From Rhodocollybia butyracea (lineage: Eukaryota > Basidiomycota > Agaricomycetes > Agaricales > Omphalotaceae): DNA of 64,000 nt. The notes under the pieces are model-generated. The model was not told the origin of the DNA and made no database searches. It saw only the letters and a list, made by a program, of their open reading frames with translations. The stretch lies in NCBI GenBank assembly GCA_015501585.1, contig JADNRY010000001.1, forward strand, positions 1,426,001-1,490,000. Direction: 5' to 3'. The position numbers and the translations under genes are program-made. Positions 44,196 through 57,300 of the stretch are shown here, piece after piece. How positions within the stretch are numbered: position 1 is the first letter of the stretch; every line of letters starts with the position of its first letter.

Positions 44196-47100
44196 TTTCT
44201 GTGACCTAGTGCATATATATCAGTCGTAAGGGAGTCTGGCTGACGTCTTTGTCCTTGTAGTTTTTTTTTCTCGTATTTCAAAGTCTTGCAAAATCGAATA
44301 ACTCACCCGGGTGGGAGAACAATCCTTCTTCCCCGCGGTATTCTTATCTTTTTTATTGACAGGGCCCTAAAGTGCTGGAGTCGCGGTTATCCATGTGGAT
44401 CGTGCTTGGAGTAACCCAGAGAAGTAAACATAATTTCTGTTGCCTTCCAATACGCATCCTGATTCTCTCAAGCCTTCAGGCTTCAAGGCTGGAATTCCGA
44501 TAAATGACTCGTATATCGAGCTGAGAATCTTGTCCGACAACAATAAGAAATGAAGTGGATCCACCTTTTCCGGGAGAAGTTTTTTTGATGCTATTTCGAC
44601 GCGTCCGATTGTACAATATCTGGATAACAATGGCGATAAAGACCTAACAAATTAAAACCATTGCAGGCGGAGGATATAAGAAGGATCGAGCAGATAGAGG
44701 CTCTATCTTTCTCGCCCTTGATGTCGATACAGCACAGTCCATCTTCTTTCAACTCTACTCTTGGAACAACCGGGCCGATAGTATGCCTCCTGCCCATGTG
44801 ACCGCGTCTGGCGGCGATCTTGCCATTGAACCACCACGACCTAAAACCAATCCTCCCAATACCCCGGCAAGGGGAAAGGAAACCAGCTCCTCCGCTTTTC
44901 GCAGCTCAAGTAACGTGAAGGCGAAAAGAGATAGTGTCATAAAGACCTTACCCACCATGATCCCAGAAGTGTCGGTTGCGGATTTTTGCACCCACATCTT
45001 ACCGCCGCTCCCTGAGGCGCTTAAGAGAAGGAAGCTTGGCCAGGTCCTGACAACCTTGAAACATGACCAGAAATGGAAGGATCGGGGCTGGTCTGCTTTC
45101 CCCCAAGAACCTGCAGCGAGGAGCGAACACGAGACAATTGTTTTCAGGCCAATGGCAGATATCTTTCGCGACGTCGTCAATGCAGGAATCAAGCATGGGG
45201 GAAGCGCTTTAGAGCAAACTTTCAACATTGCAATGCAGCCGTATGCAGCTCAGGACTCGGATCTAGGACCTGGGTCGCGTCCTGATATCATCTTCGAACG
45301 TCTATCTTTGAAGTCGACACACGCTGGGAATACCAAAGGTAAAGGCAAGGCAAGGCAATCTGCCATGCCGGAGGAACGAGATGCAGCCAACTCTTATCTC
45401 GTTTATCACCATACTGTTCCACTTCAGGCCAAAAAGGTCAATACACCCGGGACTGCCGACGACGTAAGTGTAATCTCGGTGCGACGACCTTTTCTAACGA
45501 AATTGCAGGATACTGTGAAGCTGGTTTATGATATGTCCACGATTCTGAGGTTGGATCCCTGTAGACGCTTCACATTTGGAATCACCGTCGAGAATTGCGA
45601 TATGCGGATCTGGCTCCTTAGCCGCGCTGCGCTCGTGAAATCTAAACCATTCAACTTTATGAAGGTATGACGGTTCATTATATTTAGTTGCCGTCTTTCT
45701 CATTGCAGTCCTTTTCTATAGGAACCTGAAGTGCTGATACACCTCTTGCTCTCTTTCGCCTTCGCCTCTCCCTCTAAGATGGGATGGGATCCTACAATTA
45801 ACTTCTCCCACGTTGATGAGGGTCGTAGACAATACACCATCGAAGTCGAAGGGAAAGTCTACACGACTATATCCATTATATTAGACTCTTCCGCCGACAG
45901 TCCTTTTGGTCGCGGAACCCGAATCTGGAAAGTCAAAGACCGCGAGGGCAAAATTCGTGTTCTGAAAGATCTGTGGCTCGAATGGGATCGCGTACCAGAA
46001 CATGAAATCTTACAGCGAATCATCGACGACATCAAGAACTTGGATGACCCTGAAGCCCACGACATGGCTGAAATCGTCCGCGAACGAACCCTGACACCCC
46101 TCGCATTCTGCAAAGTCGCTGTTGATGACGCAGTAGACGATACGAAGAATGTGATGATGGGCGGATTCGACTTGGCGGGCCAAACAGTCATCGATCTCGT
46201 TACTGCCCCAACTCCTGCTTCTGGCTCCCGACAAAGTGTTGGCCCCAGCCTACCCTCAGATCGAGATCACGCGTCTCAATCCCTTACTTCCGAGTCTACT
46301 ACCTTGCCAACCTCGACTCGCTCTCATCTTCCCCCCCGTCAGGCGCTTGCTCGTGAACAACCCGTTTACAGTCGAAGGTACCACTATAGGATTGTTTTTG
46401 AGCAATATGCTACGACGATCTATAACGAGCGAAACCTGGGCAATATCATCAATGGTTTGGCTGACGTTGTCCTTGGTAAGTTTTCACTGTTCCCGAGCGT
46501 CTTTTTAAATTTAACAAATTGCGGTGATAAAGCCCTTCAGTGTATACATCAGGCTGGCTGGGTTCATCGGGACATCAGTGGGGGTAATTTGTATTGGTGC
46601 CCAGAGCAAGATACTGGGCTGCTTGGAGATTTTGAGTATTCTCGGAAGGTGACAGATGAAACTACTCATCACCAAGTACGCACTGTAAGTAATCCCACTT
46701 CTTTGGAACCACTTCTCATCCATTCTCCAGGGAACTCCTTTTTTTATGGCTTCCGAGGCGCTGTGCCACGGGTATCTCTTTTTTCAACGACAAGGCCCGC
46801 ATAGAACGACTAATTCTATAAAGACCAGGGTTTTACGCCGGCACGATCTTCAGGATGACCGTGCCGCCGCAACTGCTGTTCCTACCGAACGTCCTGTTTT
46901 TGCTTATAATGCCCTGCATGATCTTGAGTCTGTATGGTGGATTCTCACCTGGGTACTCTTTTTCAACGAGGACGTGGCCCACGCAGCTGCCAACCGTCAG
47001 AATCGCCAGGCTCGGATGGACCAACTTTTCAGTGGAGATATGGAAACCACTCAACGTCTACCTTTCTTTAAGGATGATGCGCAGTTGCAAGCTGTCGCGG

Positions 47101-47953
47101 AATTCATGTCCCCCACTTTTGCACCTGCCTTCACAATTCTCGTAAACTTTTCTGGACATCTAAATACCGCTTATCAGCTTGCGGAGAGTAATTACCCACA
47201 CATCGAGCCACTCGCATTTCAAGATATTCATCATAGCTGTGCCCAAGCGCTGCAGTCCAAAGCGTTGTTGGCTGACTTGTCGAATATCACCTTGATTCCC
47301 GTCAAAGCGCTTCCGCAGGACACTGCACGAGGTAAGAAACGAAGTAGTACCTCCCTCGAATCGCAACCCAAGGCCAAAAAATCCAAGTACATGATTTTTC
47401 TGTGAATTTACTTCGGAATTGATGTTTTTATTTTGATTTTAGAACGAAGTCGAATTTGCGTCACGAAACGAAAAGAAGTTAGAACATTTCCACTTTCCGA
47501 GAGGTCGCTTTCTTCCCTCTACTACAACGCTCCCATTTGTATCTCGCATCTTCACATATCATGTAGCCTGAATGTAAATTACGACGAGTGAATACATCTC
47601 TTTTTAGTATGTTTTGTTCGAAATCAGATCCTCCGTACAGGTTGTATTTAGGTCACGAATACCTGAACCATATTTACAATGATGAATACTTGTCTTATTT
47701 TGGCAACAGTTACAGCACCTGATGCGAATACAAGCTGTGGTAATCGAATTAGTTGCCCTACCTAACACACAGCCCTTGCATACTTCCTTTGACCTAGTGC
47801 ATATCAGTCGTAAGGGAATTTGACTGACACCTTTTTCCTTCTATTTCAAAGTCTTGCAAAATCGAATTTCTTACCCGGGGAGTGGGAGAACAATCCTTCT
47901 TCCCCAGTCTTTCCCACGGTATTGTTATATTGTTTATTGACAAAGCCCTGAAG
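44196..47953 (+). repeat. FunK1 tandem duplication unit A
   Basis: The 5' flank (CCTAGTGCATAT...CAGTCGTAAGGGA, TTCAAAGTCTTGCAAAATCGAAT, GAACAATCCTTCTTCCCC) recurs at about 47796-47953, ahead of unit B. Unit B resumes at about 49244 after a transposon and runs to about 52600. The kinase first exons of units A and B are nearly identical. Confidence 0.75.
44783..47405 (+). CDS. FunK1-type protein kinase, copy A (intact)
   Basis: Fungal-expanded kinase of the FunK1 group; substrates are unknown. Exons 44783-45463, 45509-45664, 45722-46475, 46533-46684 and 46731-47405 sum to 2418 nt (805 residues), in phase. The N-terminal ~230 residues are Pro/Ser-rich then a family domain (DFCTHILPPLPEALKRRKLG). 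The kinase part has a nucleotide-loop-like region GRGTRIWKVKDREG, a candidate VAIK-type Lys in IRVLKDLWLEW, catalytic loop AGWVHRDISGGNLYW, DFE in place of DFG (LLGDFEYSRK), GTPFFMASEAL as the APE-like segment, and HDLESVWWILTWVLFF, the FunK1 hallmark. It ends with a basic tail KKRSSTSLESQPKAKKSKYM, like a nuclear signal. The C7 run at 46331-46337 keeps the frame. A TAC here, against TAA in copy B, extends the end by a few codons. Confidence 0.88.
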
Positions 47954-49243
47954 CCCAGTCAAAACCCACACTGGGCTGATCTGGGCATTTGGCGTATATC
48001 TGAGTAGGTCTGTGTCTGTCCGTGTATCAACTGTGTATAGCTGGCAATTTTTTTTTTAATTCAATCTCAAATCTATTGGAGAGAAATTCATGCAGAACGG
48101 TCTCTAAGTTTGAGTTTGTGACTTAAGTACGCAGCAATAATATGACTTTGGCGCTTGCCAGTGAAAAGCCGCACTGGGCTGATCTGGTGCTAATCCGTGC
48201 CTGTCTGTGTTTGGTCTGTGTACAGCTGGCTAAAGGTAGGGCAATTTTTTTTTCAATTCAATCCCGAATCTATCGGTGGGAATCGAGTTTGCGCAAACTC
48301 AAGTCAACTGAACATGCAACCATACTTCGAGCAAATTGGCACTTGCAAACATTTTTATCAAGCGGTGAACATGTGACATGATAAAGTTGAAAAAAAAATT
48401 CCATCGCTCTTTTGTTCGCTCTTTCATTCTCTTCCTACCATCATCTGCAGGTTGTCAGTTTTCAAGATGTATTATTCAACAACTCCTCAACCCACTTTGG
48501 ACTGTATAGACTTAAGAATGGATTCGTTGGGCTGGGTCATTCCCAAGGTGAGCTATCCTACCTTTCCTTCAATGAATAATTTATTGAACTATTTTTTTTT
48601 GATTAGCTCTTGTTGGCCTGTTGACGTTGTTGTGTGCCGGTATGCCACATGCCATCATTTTCACTAATTTCTGTGCATTCCAAAAGTGAGCTATCTCGAC
48701 TTTTTCTTTTGAGCTGGTTAATTGACCAATTCTTTTTAGCTGGCCTTCTCAATTTTCCCATGACTATTGTATCTAGCGCTTGTAACTGCGACCTCGTATT
48801 ACCTTTGTACAGGTGTAATTTATATGTAATCAGTAGTTAAGTTAGTTTGATGTATATGTAGTTACTAGTTTGTATGTCATAGTCTAATATGATTCACTCA
48901 GACTATCCCAGATGGACCCAGATGAGAACAGCCTAGAGTAATAGTAATATCACATTGTATTTTGTACAGTTCAGGCCAGATGAACTCATATTATCCCAGA
49001 GGAACACAGTTATATACAATACTAAATTTTCACTCTCTGTACGGTTCTTGCCAGATAAACACAGACAAGAACAGCCTGTACGGCTGATATCTGGAATTTC
49101 TGGGAAAACAGCTGATCTCGGACGATCACAGCTGGAACATGACTTTTTAACATATCATCTCGGCTCAACCCAGTGCAGGTTTTCACTGGGCATGACTTTT
49201 TAACATATCATCTCGGCTCAACCCAGTGCAGGTTTTCACTGGG
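47954..49243. mobile_element. Nonautonomous TIR DNA transposon, 1290 bp
   Basis: Inserted in the duplicated 5' flank of unit B, relative to the uninterrupted flank of unit A (about 44371-44383). Ends: CCCAGTCAAAACCCACACTGGG at left and, inverted, CCCAGTGAAAACCTGCACTGGG at right, 22 of 26 bp matching over the terminal repeats. The target site CCTGAAG is present at both borders (47947-47953 and 49244-49250), a 7-bp duplication. Each terminal repeat is itself a near-palindrome (CCCAGTG...CACTGGG). The left-terminal ~200 bp is repeated in diverged form from 48158 (CCAGTGAAAAGCCGCACTGGGCTGA), and the right-terminal 53 bp is tandemly doubled. There is no transposase frame, so it needs a helper. hAT-like or another 7-8-bp-duplication superfamily is possible; assignment is open. 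Confidence 0.8.
49138..49243 (+). repeat. 53-bp perfect tandem duplication of the transposon right end
   Basis: 49138-49190 and 49191-49243 are identical copies starting CATGACTTTTTAACATATCA and ending in TTTTCACTGGG. Both carry a full terminal repeat. Identity implies a recent event. Confidence 0.92.
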
Positions 49244-49662
49244 CCTGAAGCGCTGAAGTCGCGGTCATCCAAGTGGATCGTGCTTGGAGAAGTGAACTGC
49301 ACAGGTATAATTTCTGTTGTCTTCCGATACACATTCTGATTCTCTCGAGTCTTTGAGGCTAAGATTCCAGTACTCAAACGATTCGTCCATCAAGCTGAGA
49401 ATCTTGGCGGACAACAATGAGAAGCGACATGTATCCACCTAATTTTCCGAAAAAAAAACTTTGATGGTATTTCGACGCGTCCGATTGTGCGATATTATGG
49501 ATGACAATGGCGATAAAGAACCTAACAAATTAAACTCTTGCAGGTGGAAGATATAAGAAGGATAGTGCACACAGAGGCACTATCATTCTCGCCCTCGATA
49601 TCATCTATACAGCACAGCTCATTTTCTTTTAACTCTACTCTTGGAACAACCGGGCCGATAGT

Positions 49663-52243
49663 ATGCCTCTCACCCATGTGACCGCGTCTGGCGGCGATCT
49701 TGCCACTGAACCACCACGACCTAAAACCAATCCTCCCAATACCCCGGCAAGGGGAAAGGAAACCAGCTCCTCCGCTTTTCGCAGCTCAAGTAACGTGAAG
49801 GCGAAAAGAGATAGTGTCATAAAGACCTTACCCACCATGATCCCAGAAGTGTCGGTTGAGGATTTTTGCACCCACATCTTACCGCCGCTCCCTGAGGCGC
49901 TTAAGAGAAGGAAGCTTGGCCAGGTCCTGACAACCTTGAAACATGACCAGAAATGGAAGGATCGGGGCTGGTCTGCTTTCCCCCAAGAACCTGCAGCGAG
50001 GAGCGAACACGAGACAGTTGTTTTCAGGCCAATGGCAGATATCTTTCGCGACGTCGTCAATGCAGGAATCAAGCATGGGGGAAGCGCTTTAGAGCAAACT
50101 TTCAACATTGCAATGCAGCCGTATGCAGCTCAGGACTCGGATCTAGGACCTGGGTCGCGTCCTGATATCATCTTCGAACGTCTATCTTTGAAGTCGACAC
50201 ACGCTGGGAATACCAAAGGTAAAGGCAAGGCAAGGCAATCTGCCATGCCGGAGGAACGAGATGCAGCCAATTCTTATCTCGTTTATCACCATACTGTTCC
50301 ACTTCAGGCCAAAAAGGTCAATACACCCGGGAATGCCGACGACGTAAGTGTAATCTAGGTACGATGGCCTTTTCTAACGAAGTATCATTGCAGGATACTG
50401 TGAAGCTGGTTTATGATATGTCCACGATTCTGAGGTTGGATCCCTGTAGACGCTTCACATTTGGAATCACCGTCGAGAATTGCGACATGCGGATTTGGCT
50501 TCTTAGCCGCGCTGCGCTCGTGAAATCTAAACCATTCAACTTTATGAAGGTATGACGGTTCATTATATTTAGTTTCTGCCTTTCTCATTGCAGTCCTTTT
50601 CTATAGGAACCTGAAGTGCTGATACACCTCTTGCTCTCTTTCGCCTTCGCCTCCCCCTCTAAGATGGGATGGGACCCTACCATTAACTTCTCTCACGTTG
50701 ACGAGGGTCGTAGACAATACACCATCGGAGTCGAAGGGAAAGTCTACACGACTATATCCATTATATTAGACTCTTCCGCTGACAGTCCTTTCGGTCGTGG
50801 AACCCGAATCTGGAAAGTCAAAGACCACGAGGGCAAAATTCGTGTTTTGAAAGATCTGTGGCTCGAATTTGACCGCGTACCAGAACATGAAATTTTACAG
50901 CGAATCATCGACGACATCAAGAACTTGGATGACCCTGAAGCCCACGACATGGCTGAAATTGTCCGCGAACGAACCCTGACTCCCCTCGCATTCTGCAAAG
51001 TCGCTGTTGATGACGCAGTGGATGATACGAAGACTGTGATGATGGGCGGATTCGACTTGGCGGGCCAAACAGTCGTCGATCTCGTTACTGCCCCAACTCC
51101 TGCTTCCGCCTCACGGCAAAGTGTTGGCCCCAGCTTACCCTCAGATCGAGATCACGCGTCCTTCTTGCCAACCTCGACTCGATCTCATCTTCCCCCCGTC
51201 AGGCGCTTGCTCATGAACAACCCGTTTACAATCGAAGGTACCACTATAGAATTGTTTTCGAGCAGTATGCTACGACGATCTATAACGAGCGAAACCTGGG
51301 CAATATCATGAATGGCTTGACTGACGTCGTCCTTGGTAAGTTCTCACTGCTCCAGAGCGTCTTTCGAAATCTAACAAATTGCGATAAAGCCCTTCAATGT
51401 ATACACCAGGCCGGTTGGGTTCATCGGGACATCAGTGGGGGTAATTTGTATTGGTGCCCAGAGCAAGATACCGGGTTACTTGGAGATTTCGAGTATTCTC
51501 GTAAGGTGACAGATGAAACTACTCATCACCAAGTACGCACCGTAAGTAATCCCACTTTTCTGGAACCACTTCTCATCCATTCGCATCAGGGAACTCCTTT
51601 TTTTATGGCTTCCGAAGCGCTGTGCCACGGATATCTCTTTTTCCAACAACAAGACCCGCATAAAATGACTTATTCTAGACGCACCAGGGTTTTACGCCGG
51701 CAGGATCTTCAGGGCGCCGCAATTGCTGTTCCTACCGAGGCCGAGGGTCCTGTCTTTGCTTATAATCCCTTACATGATCTCGAGTCTGTATGGTGGATTC
51801 TCACCTGGGTACTCTTTTTCAACGAGGACGTGGCACACGCAGCTCTCGACCGTCAGAATCGCCAAACTCGTATGGACCAGCTTTTCAATGGTGATATGCA
51901 GAATCTTAACCGTCTGGCCTTCTTCAAGGATGCGCATTTGCAAGCTGTGGCGGAATCCATGTCCCCCACTTTTGCACCTGCCTTCACGATTCTCAAAAGC
52001 CTTTCCGCTCATCTTAAACATGCTTATCAGCTTGCGGAGAGTAATCACCCAAACGTCGAGCCACTCGCATTGAAAGATATCCATCATCGCTGTGCTGAAG
52101 TGCTGCAGTCCGAAGTATTGTTGGCCGACCTGTCGAACATCACCTTGATTCCCGTCAAAGCGCTTCCGCAGGACACTGCACGAGGTAAGAAACGAAGTAG
52201 CACCTCCCTCGAATCACAACCCAAGACCAAAAAATCCAAGTAA
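49663..52243 (+). CDS. FunK1-type protein kinase, copy B (one-base frameshift)
   Basis: Near-identical sister of copy A: start MPLTHVTASGGDLATEPPRP, the same exon plan, catalytic loop AGWVHRDISGGNLYW, DFEYSRK, GTPFFMASEAL and HDLESVWWILTWVLFF. The C run at 51192-51197 has six C against seven in copy A. This shifts the frame after TSTRSHLPP and yields an early stop in MLRRSITSETWAIS. The sequence beyond reads normally in the expected frame to a stop at 52243 (SQPKTKKSK). Copy B also lacks a 5-codon stretch (QSLTSESTT region) present in A, in frame. If the C run is real, copy B is dead; if an error, both are active. The two catalytic halves have diverged more than the N-terminal halves, hinting at gene conversion of the first exon. 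Confidence 0.8.
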
Positions 52244-52702
52244 ATGATTTTTCTGTGAATTTGCTTCGGAATTGACGTTTTCTTTTGATTCTAGAACGAA
52301 GTCGAATTTGCGTCACGAAACGAAAAGAAGTTAGATCTCCGAGGTCGTAAACACTTCCACCTTCCGAGAGGTCGCTTTTTCCCCTCTACTAAATGCATGT
52401 TGATTGTTTTCTCCTCGCATAACAAGTATCCTACTACAACGTACCTATCTGTATCTCGCATCTTTGTACATCATGTTCCCTGAATGTAGATTACCACGAG
52501 TATTCTCTTTTAGTATGTTTTGTTCGAAATCAGATCTCACGTAATTTAGGTCAAGAATACCTGAACCATAATATTTACAATGCTACCCTGCTCAAAATGG
52601 AGCAGTCAATCAAGGTTCAATACTGAAGAACGAGAAGTCTAGGCACTGTTGCTTCGTTGAATGACTACAATTATTTTTTCGAGTACAGGAACGTCGATGT
52701 TA
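52244..52702. other. 3' flank of FunK1 unit B and convergent 3' flank of WDR89
   Basis: Shares with 47405-47700 the runs GTCACGAAACGAAAAGAAGTTAGA, CCGAGAGGTCGCTTT and TAGTATGTTTTGTTCGAAATCAGAT, the duplicated 3' flank. No gene. Confidence 0.5.
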
Positions 52703-54233
52703 CTATCGTTTTGACCGTTTTCCATTTTTCGACTCTTTTGATGTTAGTCCATTATCATCGCCTTCCCATTCTACGTCCATTTCGCGAAACCTCTTCCTCG
52801 AACTAATTTCTGCGGGTTCTGAATCGACGTCCATCGAGTCACTTTCATGGACGACACCTCTTCCGCCAAGGCCGCTATAATCCATGGGGGGCGACAATCC
52901 AGGCCAAACATTGATGAGGCCGTCTTCCCCGCCTGTAACCAGGACCTGTTCCTATTTATTTGGAACGGTAAAGAAGATGTTTCAGGTAGTAAAACGATCC
53001 CTTACCTGTTCATCCCACAGCACGCTCCGCACGACCCCTTGGTGCCCTGCTGTCCACAGGTTGTGTATGTACCAGTCTCCTGTGCCTCGAGATGTCGATA
53101 AATCGCTATTTGATAACAAGGCGATGTCCCCTCTGCAAGCAATTGATCTTCAATAAATATTGGGAGAAAAGGATGCACCGTACTTACTCGTTTGATCCTA
53201 CGAAAACGCCTAGGCGACCAGGCTCAGTAACATTCGAGGACGATGCGGTAATCAGATAATCTGTGACCCACGTCCTCGGTCCACTGTGTAAACATGGAGC
53301 GCGAATATCGTGCGATTGAAGGAGATCAAGCTGGATATTTCAACCAAGTGTTACTTTTGGAGAAGATCATTCATTTACCTCTTCCGACCAGGTACTGAAC
53401 GTCTCCATATCACTTGCGGCCCATATCTGTGATCCATCTTGCATCCAGCCAGCCTGACTGATGCTACAACCCCAATTGCCTACAGTGACCACTGCCTCGT
53501 CCTCGTCTGGTTCCTCAGCATTGGAGAGAGAAATTAGGCCATCTGAGGATGCTGTCAGTAGCATGCCAGGCCGCCCTGGAGCAAACTGAACTACAGTAAT
53601 GTCATCCGAATGGGTACAACTGTGTGAGCGCAGCGGAGCAGCTGGTTGGCGCGGGTCCCTATCGTCGATGTTAACCAGGTAGAGTATATCAGAAAAAAGA
53701 CAAACCAGAAGAGAACCAAAGCATCATCGCCTTGCAACTCAGTGCCAGCGGCGACAGAATATCCATCTGGCGAGACATCGAAAGCTAGCAGTGGCTGCGA
53801 TTTACCCAAGTTGGTCACTGTATATCATCTAGTTTCTCAAACCATTTTCCATCCCAGAAGTCGACCCACTTTTTATACCGTGACTCCCGCTACGCTCGTC
53901 CCACACCCTCACAGAACCGTCCTTTCCTGAGCTCATCAGTATAGGCCCATTTAATCCAGCGATGACACTGATAGAACGCATAGACGTCGAAGCAACTTCA
54001 TGTCCTGGAAATGTCTGCATTCTCTGAAGTGTATTTTTCGAATAGATGTGTATAGGACATGTATCTGATTTATTCGCGGAAGTTGAAGTTGAGCCAGAAC
54101 TCATCGCGGCGTATTTTTCATTCAAGGCTGCTAGGCTGAGTACGTAGGACTCATCAGCATTGCCACTGATTGTTGTTTGGCGCAAAGATGAAGAAGTCGC
54201 GTTGAGATGCGGGGACGAGAAGAGAGTCTGCAT
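52703..54233 (-). CDS. WD40-repeat protein, WDR89-like
   Basis: A single seven-blade propeller is expected; members of the WDR89 group have no well-settled biochemical role. Start MQTLFSSPHLNATSSSLRQT; blades marked by SSGKDGSVRVWDERSG, LLAFDVSPDGYSVAAGTELQ, ALVLFWDPRQPAAPLRSHSC, DDITVVQFAPGRPGMLLTAS, SSDGLISL and, after further introns, GHQGVVRSVLWDEQNQVLVT, GGEDGLINVW. The C-terminus is acidic then basic (SRKRFREMDVEWEGDD, NGKRSKR), a likely nuclear signal. Introns are about 45-60 bp; borders in the middle exon set (53090-53370) are inferred. Confidence 0.85.
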
Positions 54234-54380
54234 TCAGGATCAAGCGCTGAAATTTTCCAATGTATAAGCGCCTTCGAATACATGTTCATCAATCCGTACT
54301 CTTTTCCATCTATTTGAACAACAGCAGTACTACATGGATGCTTAAACCCAAAGATGCGAACCACGAATTAGAAATTCGTA

Positions 54381-57300
54381 CTATACGCTGTCTTCTACAA
54401 CAATAGCCTCAACTTCGTCATAAGGACGGTAACGGTGATCTGTCCATGCTATTGCGAAGTTGCGGGCTTGTTGGAGAGACCCGAAAATGAGCTCAACATA
54501 ATCTCTCTTCCCAGGCGCTGGATTCACACTATATGGCTCCTCCATTGCTTCACACACCTCAGGCTCTTGGATAATAGCGAGAAACTCTCCCTCAGGATCG
54601 GGCCCCACTGCACCGGACCGAATATAACAGTCTCATGGATCCTCGATATTGTTGATCTTCCTTTACCTTTGCGGCGTTTCTGGATCGCTCTGGGAGGGAC
54701 GGGAGGTTGTATAAATTTGGATGATTCTTCGTCAGATTCAGAGCCCGACGAAGCATCGGTTTCAGCCTCCCATTTACTGCCGATAGGAGATTTAGCCGTA
54801 GTAGAATGAACGCCTGAATGGTGAGCACTTAGCTCTTGAACCATGACAGATACCGTGAAGGAATGAGGACGGTTTACAGGCTCTTGTTGCCAGCAGAGTT
54901 GTGTAATCTCCCAAAGATTTTCGGGCATAGTGTACCCTAGGGTGTCGTCAGGCCGCTCTGGCCGTTCCCCAGCAGACACCTTTATTATTATTCCAGGATA
55001 TGGGATGGGATGGAAGGGAGGTAAACCTTCAGACCAAAGCTGTATCAAATCATCAAATGGTGCTACTATTCATTTTTGGGAACGCACAGACCTCGCAGCA
55101 TACGCACGCAAAGGCATAGATATCCGAAGCACAGGTTCTTTGAAATTTCAGGCCAAACTGGTCTGGAACCAAAAGTTCTGGAGCCATCCATGGAGGTGAG
55201 CCGCTGCGAACAGAGCTTTTCAACGCTGTATCGGACTCGGTGAATGCTGTCAGTCCGAAGTCTGTCAAGCGAGCATGCCCACGCTTATCGACTAATATGT
55301 TCCTCTTCGTCAACGTTAGTAGCATGCAAAGACCACATGCTGTGAATAGCAGTACTAGTACTTACCCCGCACAGGTCCCCATGTACTACATTCTGCGAAT
55401 GAAGATAAGCCAGTCCAGCAGCGATATCTTTTAGCTGCTAAATCCATAAGTCGTAATACGTACAAAAAATCTCCTGCACTCACGCAATCTATTGTATACA
55501 TTGAGAAAGGTGACCTCCTCACCATATAGTCTAGGATGCTGCCGTTCCTCATCCACTCGGCTACCATTGCTAGCCTTGGAGAGAATGTGGTCAAATCAAT
55601 ACCAAGGAACGTGACAATATTGTCGTGCTTGAGGTACTGCCATATTAATGCCTCCTTGCAGAACATTTTCTCCATACGCTGTCGCTGTTCATTGGCATCT
55701 GGCATATAGTCATGGTATCTCAAAACCTTAAAAGCCACCTCGACATTGGACCCAAGGAGATCAATACGTCTGCCTCGATAAACTTCTGCAAAACCACCAT
55801 TATTCACTGGATTTTTGTTGATGAGTTTGACTTGGTCGTTATTGATGATCAACTGGTCTGGAAAACGACCAGAAGCTTCTGATAGTCGAATGAGACACTG
55901 GTGAGCAGTATTGACAAAGGTAGAGTGATGTTCGGCTGGAAATTTTTTGGGGAGTCCGTAAGTCAAGATCTAATGAAGAGTGAGTTCCGAAGCAGAAGCT
56001 AATTAGCAAATGACAGTACCGAGTCAATGAGATTCATGATCTGTATTGCTTCAGCCTCGCTGAGAAGACTTATATCCTGTTTATATGTGTCGGATGTAAA
56101 GACCTTTAGCAGTTCTCGTGCTGTCTCTACGTCATCTCTCCTCAAAACATGTCGAATGCGACTTGGATGGAGGACGTTAAGTTCTATCAGCCACTATGGC
56201 ATTGACAGTTAGAAAAGTATATTTCCGCAAGGGTCAACGTACATTTTCAAGCTGACGGCGTGTTTTTAATGTACCGACAAGACTGGAAAACATATTCGGC
56301 ATGAGGATATGGGAACTTGTAGGTTTGTTTTCTTGGTCAAAGAAAGACTTCGCCTCCAAATAAACCCTAAATAAAGATAGTTCAAGATGTATCGAGTTCA
56401 AAATTAATGATGACTTTACTTTTCACGCTCCGAACCAAGGGCACAGTGGATGCTCTCATGCAACGCTTGGAGCGAATGCTAATAGCTGTTAACCATGTCT
56501 GTGCTTGAACTATATAGGGGCCACATACTGAATGAAGTTCGAAATTCGACCCAAGTCTAATGTTAGAATCCATTTTGATCATACCAGAGATATAAATGGT
56601 TTGCGCAAAGTCATGGATCTTCCAACCCTCCCTGACCGAAAGCCCATGGAAAATCGCAGAAAAACTAATGGCAAGGATCTTCACGAAGTCCAGCCCATCA
56701 TACACCTGTAGTTCTTGCATGAGCTTGAAGACCTCCTTTGCTATGGCTAGTGTTTCGATACCATGTATGACTACACAGATTGGATATTGGAAAGATATGT
56801 TTTGTTGTGCTGCAGACTCCTCTAACGCAAGGCGAAATGGTCCGATTGCCAAGTGAGCACCTATGGCTGCGCTAACTTTATCGCGATAGGACCTGTAGGT
56901 CAGATATACGGGGGACATGTATACTAGCGCTTCGAGGTAGCCCGGGACCTCCAAGGCTAACTGATAGCAAGTATGCCAGAAGATAGTCTGGCAAGCATTG
57001 ACACTGACAAACACTGGCTTCCAATGACTTTTACTCTGCCCGGCGGGCGAGATATCCCCATGAAAGTCAATCATGTTCGGATTCAAGGATGTACCCTCGG
57101 GAGTCGTCAGCCACATATTGCGACATCCTTTTTGAACAGTCCAGGCACCGACTTCCGGAAGGTCTGTAAATGTCCTACCAGTCGCTATATCTTGAGATTG
57201 AGGATACCTTGTTCCGTGGGTCAAGTCATTCAACCGCCATAAGACTAGATAAAGTCAAACTTCAGAAAGTATCGAAAGAACTGAAAATCTATACTTTGTC

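Noticed and set aside
44755..45228. Long minus-strand frames opposite both FunK1 copies (also 49635-50108)
   Set aside because: They are mirror frames of the conserved kinase exon, without motifs of their own.
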